Assembly: GCA_013204355.1 (NCBI GenBank)
Contig: JABMOA010000044.1
Coordinates: 1 to 13,747 of the forward strand
Direction of reading: 5' to 3'
Origin: Candidatus Woesearchaeota archaeon
Lineage (GTDB): Archaea; Nanobdellota; Nanobdellia; Woesearchaeales; GW2011-AR9
DNA length: 13,747 bases
Part shown: positions 13,656 to 13,747 of the stretch, one piece after another
Position numbering within the stretch: the first letter of the stretch is position 1
Layout of the letters: each line of letters begins with the position of its first letter
Notes under the pieces: generated by a model
What the model was told of the DNA's origin: nothing
The model's input: only the letters and a program-made list of their open reading frames with translations
Databases searched by the model: none
Position numbers and translations under genes: made by a program

Positions 13656-13664
13656 TTTATATTA
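13656..13664 (+). promoter_or_regulatory. TATA box for the gene at 13689
   Basis: TTTATATTA is centred about 29 bases before the ATG at 13689, close to the leaderless spacing seen elsewhere. Confidence 0.5.
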
Positions 13665-13688
13665 TTTATTAGTTTTTTAAAGTTAATA

Positions 13689-13747
13689 ATGAATCAAGAA
13701 CAGAAAAAGTTGTTATTGAAAGAAAAGGAACAGCTAAAAGAGAGCAA
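13689..13747 (+). CDS. Start of a truncated gene, charged helical N-terminus
   Basis: ATG at 13689 opens a frame that runs off the right edge after 19 complete codons, reading MNQEQKKLLLKEKEQLKES. The peptide is Lys/Glu/Leu-rich and probably alpha-helical or coiled-coil. The TATA box at 13656-13664 supports the start. Nothing can be said about function. It stands downstream of RNA copy 2 just as the HXXEE gene stands downstream of copy 1. Confidence 0.5.
   Translation, partial: MNQEQKKLLLKEKEQLKES

Noticed and set aside
12149..13656. The two structured elements as integron attC sites (GCTTAAC/ACTTAAC resembles RYYYAAC; GTTAAGT at 13526 and 13650 resembles GTTRRRY)
   Set aside because: The boxes lie only 3 bases apart in a hairpin rather than at the two ends, copy 1 lacks a proper GTTRRRY, the elements are longer than typical attC sites, and their inner sequence is conserved. 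The cassette-like order keeps the idea alive only as an alternative.
1..13747. CRISPR array, transposase or insertion sequence
   Set aside because: No regularly spaced direct repeats and no transposase motifs were found in any frame.

Overview
The window is AT-rich and looks archaeal. Most genes or gene pairs carry an archaeal TATA-like box (TTTATAAAT, TTTATATAT or CTTATAAG) centred about 25-30 bases before the start codon. This implies leaderless or nearly leaderless mRNAs. Together with small compact genes, a mostly single-domain gene complement and many bacterial-type families, it suggests a DPANN-type archaeon, perhaps Woesearchaeota-like. That placement is inference: no rRNA or ribosomal protein gene is present to confirm it.

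Layout. Positions 1-133 hold the basic C-terminal tail of a cut-off gene. A pirin gene (170-1024, +) converges on a RhlE-type DEAD-box RNA helicase (1028-2344, -), with 3 bases between their ends. A 350-base divergent intergenic region (2345-2694) contains promoters for both sides and strong hairpins, and may hold an unrecognised structured RNA. Next comes a two-gene operon: a RapA/HepA-like SNF2 ATPase (2695-4467) and an overlapping coiled-coil gene (4457-5425) that looks like the detached C-terminal part of such an enzyme. A lipoprotein with a degenerate M23-like domain (5504-6334) overlaps tag, DNA-3-methyladenine glycosylase I (6331-6885). Single-gene units follow: a hypothetical protein (6940-7329), a glutathione S-transferase-fold protein (7483-8130), a MepA-like LAS metallopeptidase (8349-9059) and a DapD-like acyltransferase (9198-10391). 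A minus-strand membrane protein lies at 10475-11089.

From 11134 onward the window looks like an accessory region. A 48-codon secreted-peptide ORF runs in a different frame into a Fic-domain gene that has lost its start (11255-12010). Three tandem perfect or near-perfect hairpins follow, then a structured element closed by a C5/G5 stem (about 12102-12278). After it come an HXXEE membrane protein and an overlapping nucleotidyltransferase-fold protein, then a second, diverged copy of the same structured element (about 13421-13646) and the beginning of another gene. The two elements share about 95 bases of core in the same order, with helices kept by compensatory changes. That pattern is expected of a functional structured RNA family, which I do not recognise. 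It is the most interesting signal here.

How the genes may work together. The helicase, SNF2 pair and tag serve nucleic-acid maintenance. The lipoprotein, MepA-like peptidase and membrane proteins act at the cell surface. The MepA-like and DapD-like genes both relate to peptidoglycan chemistry, which is unexpected in an archaeon; acquisition from bacteria and action on foreign cell walls or host material are possibilities, not conclusions.
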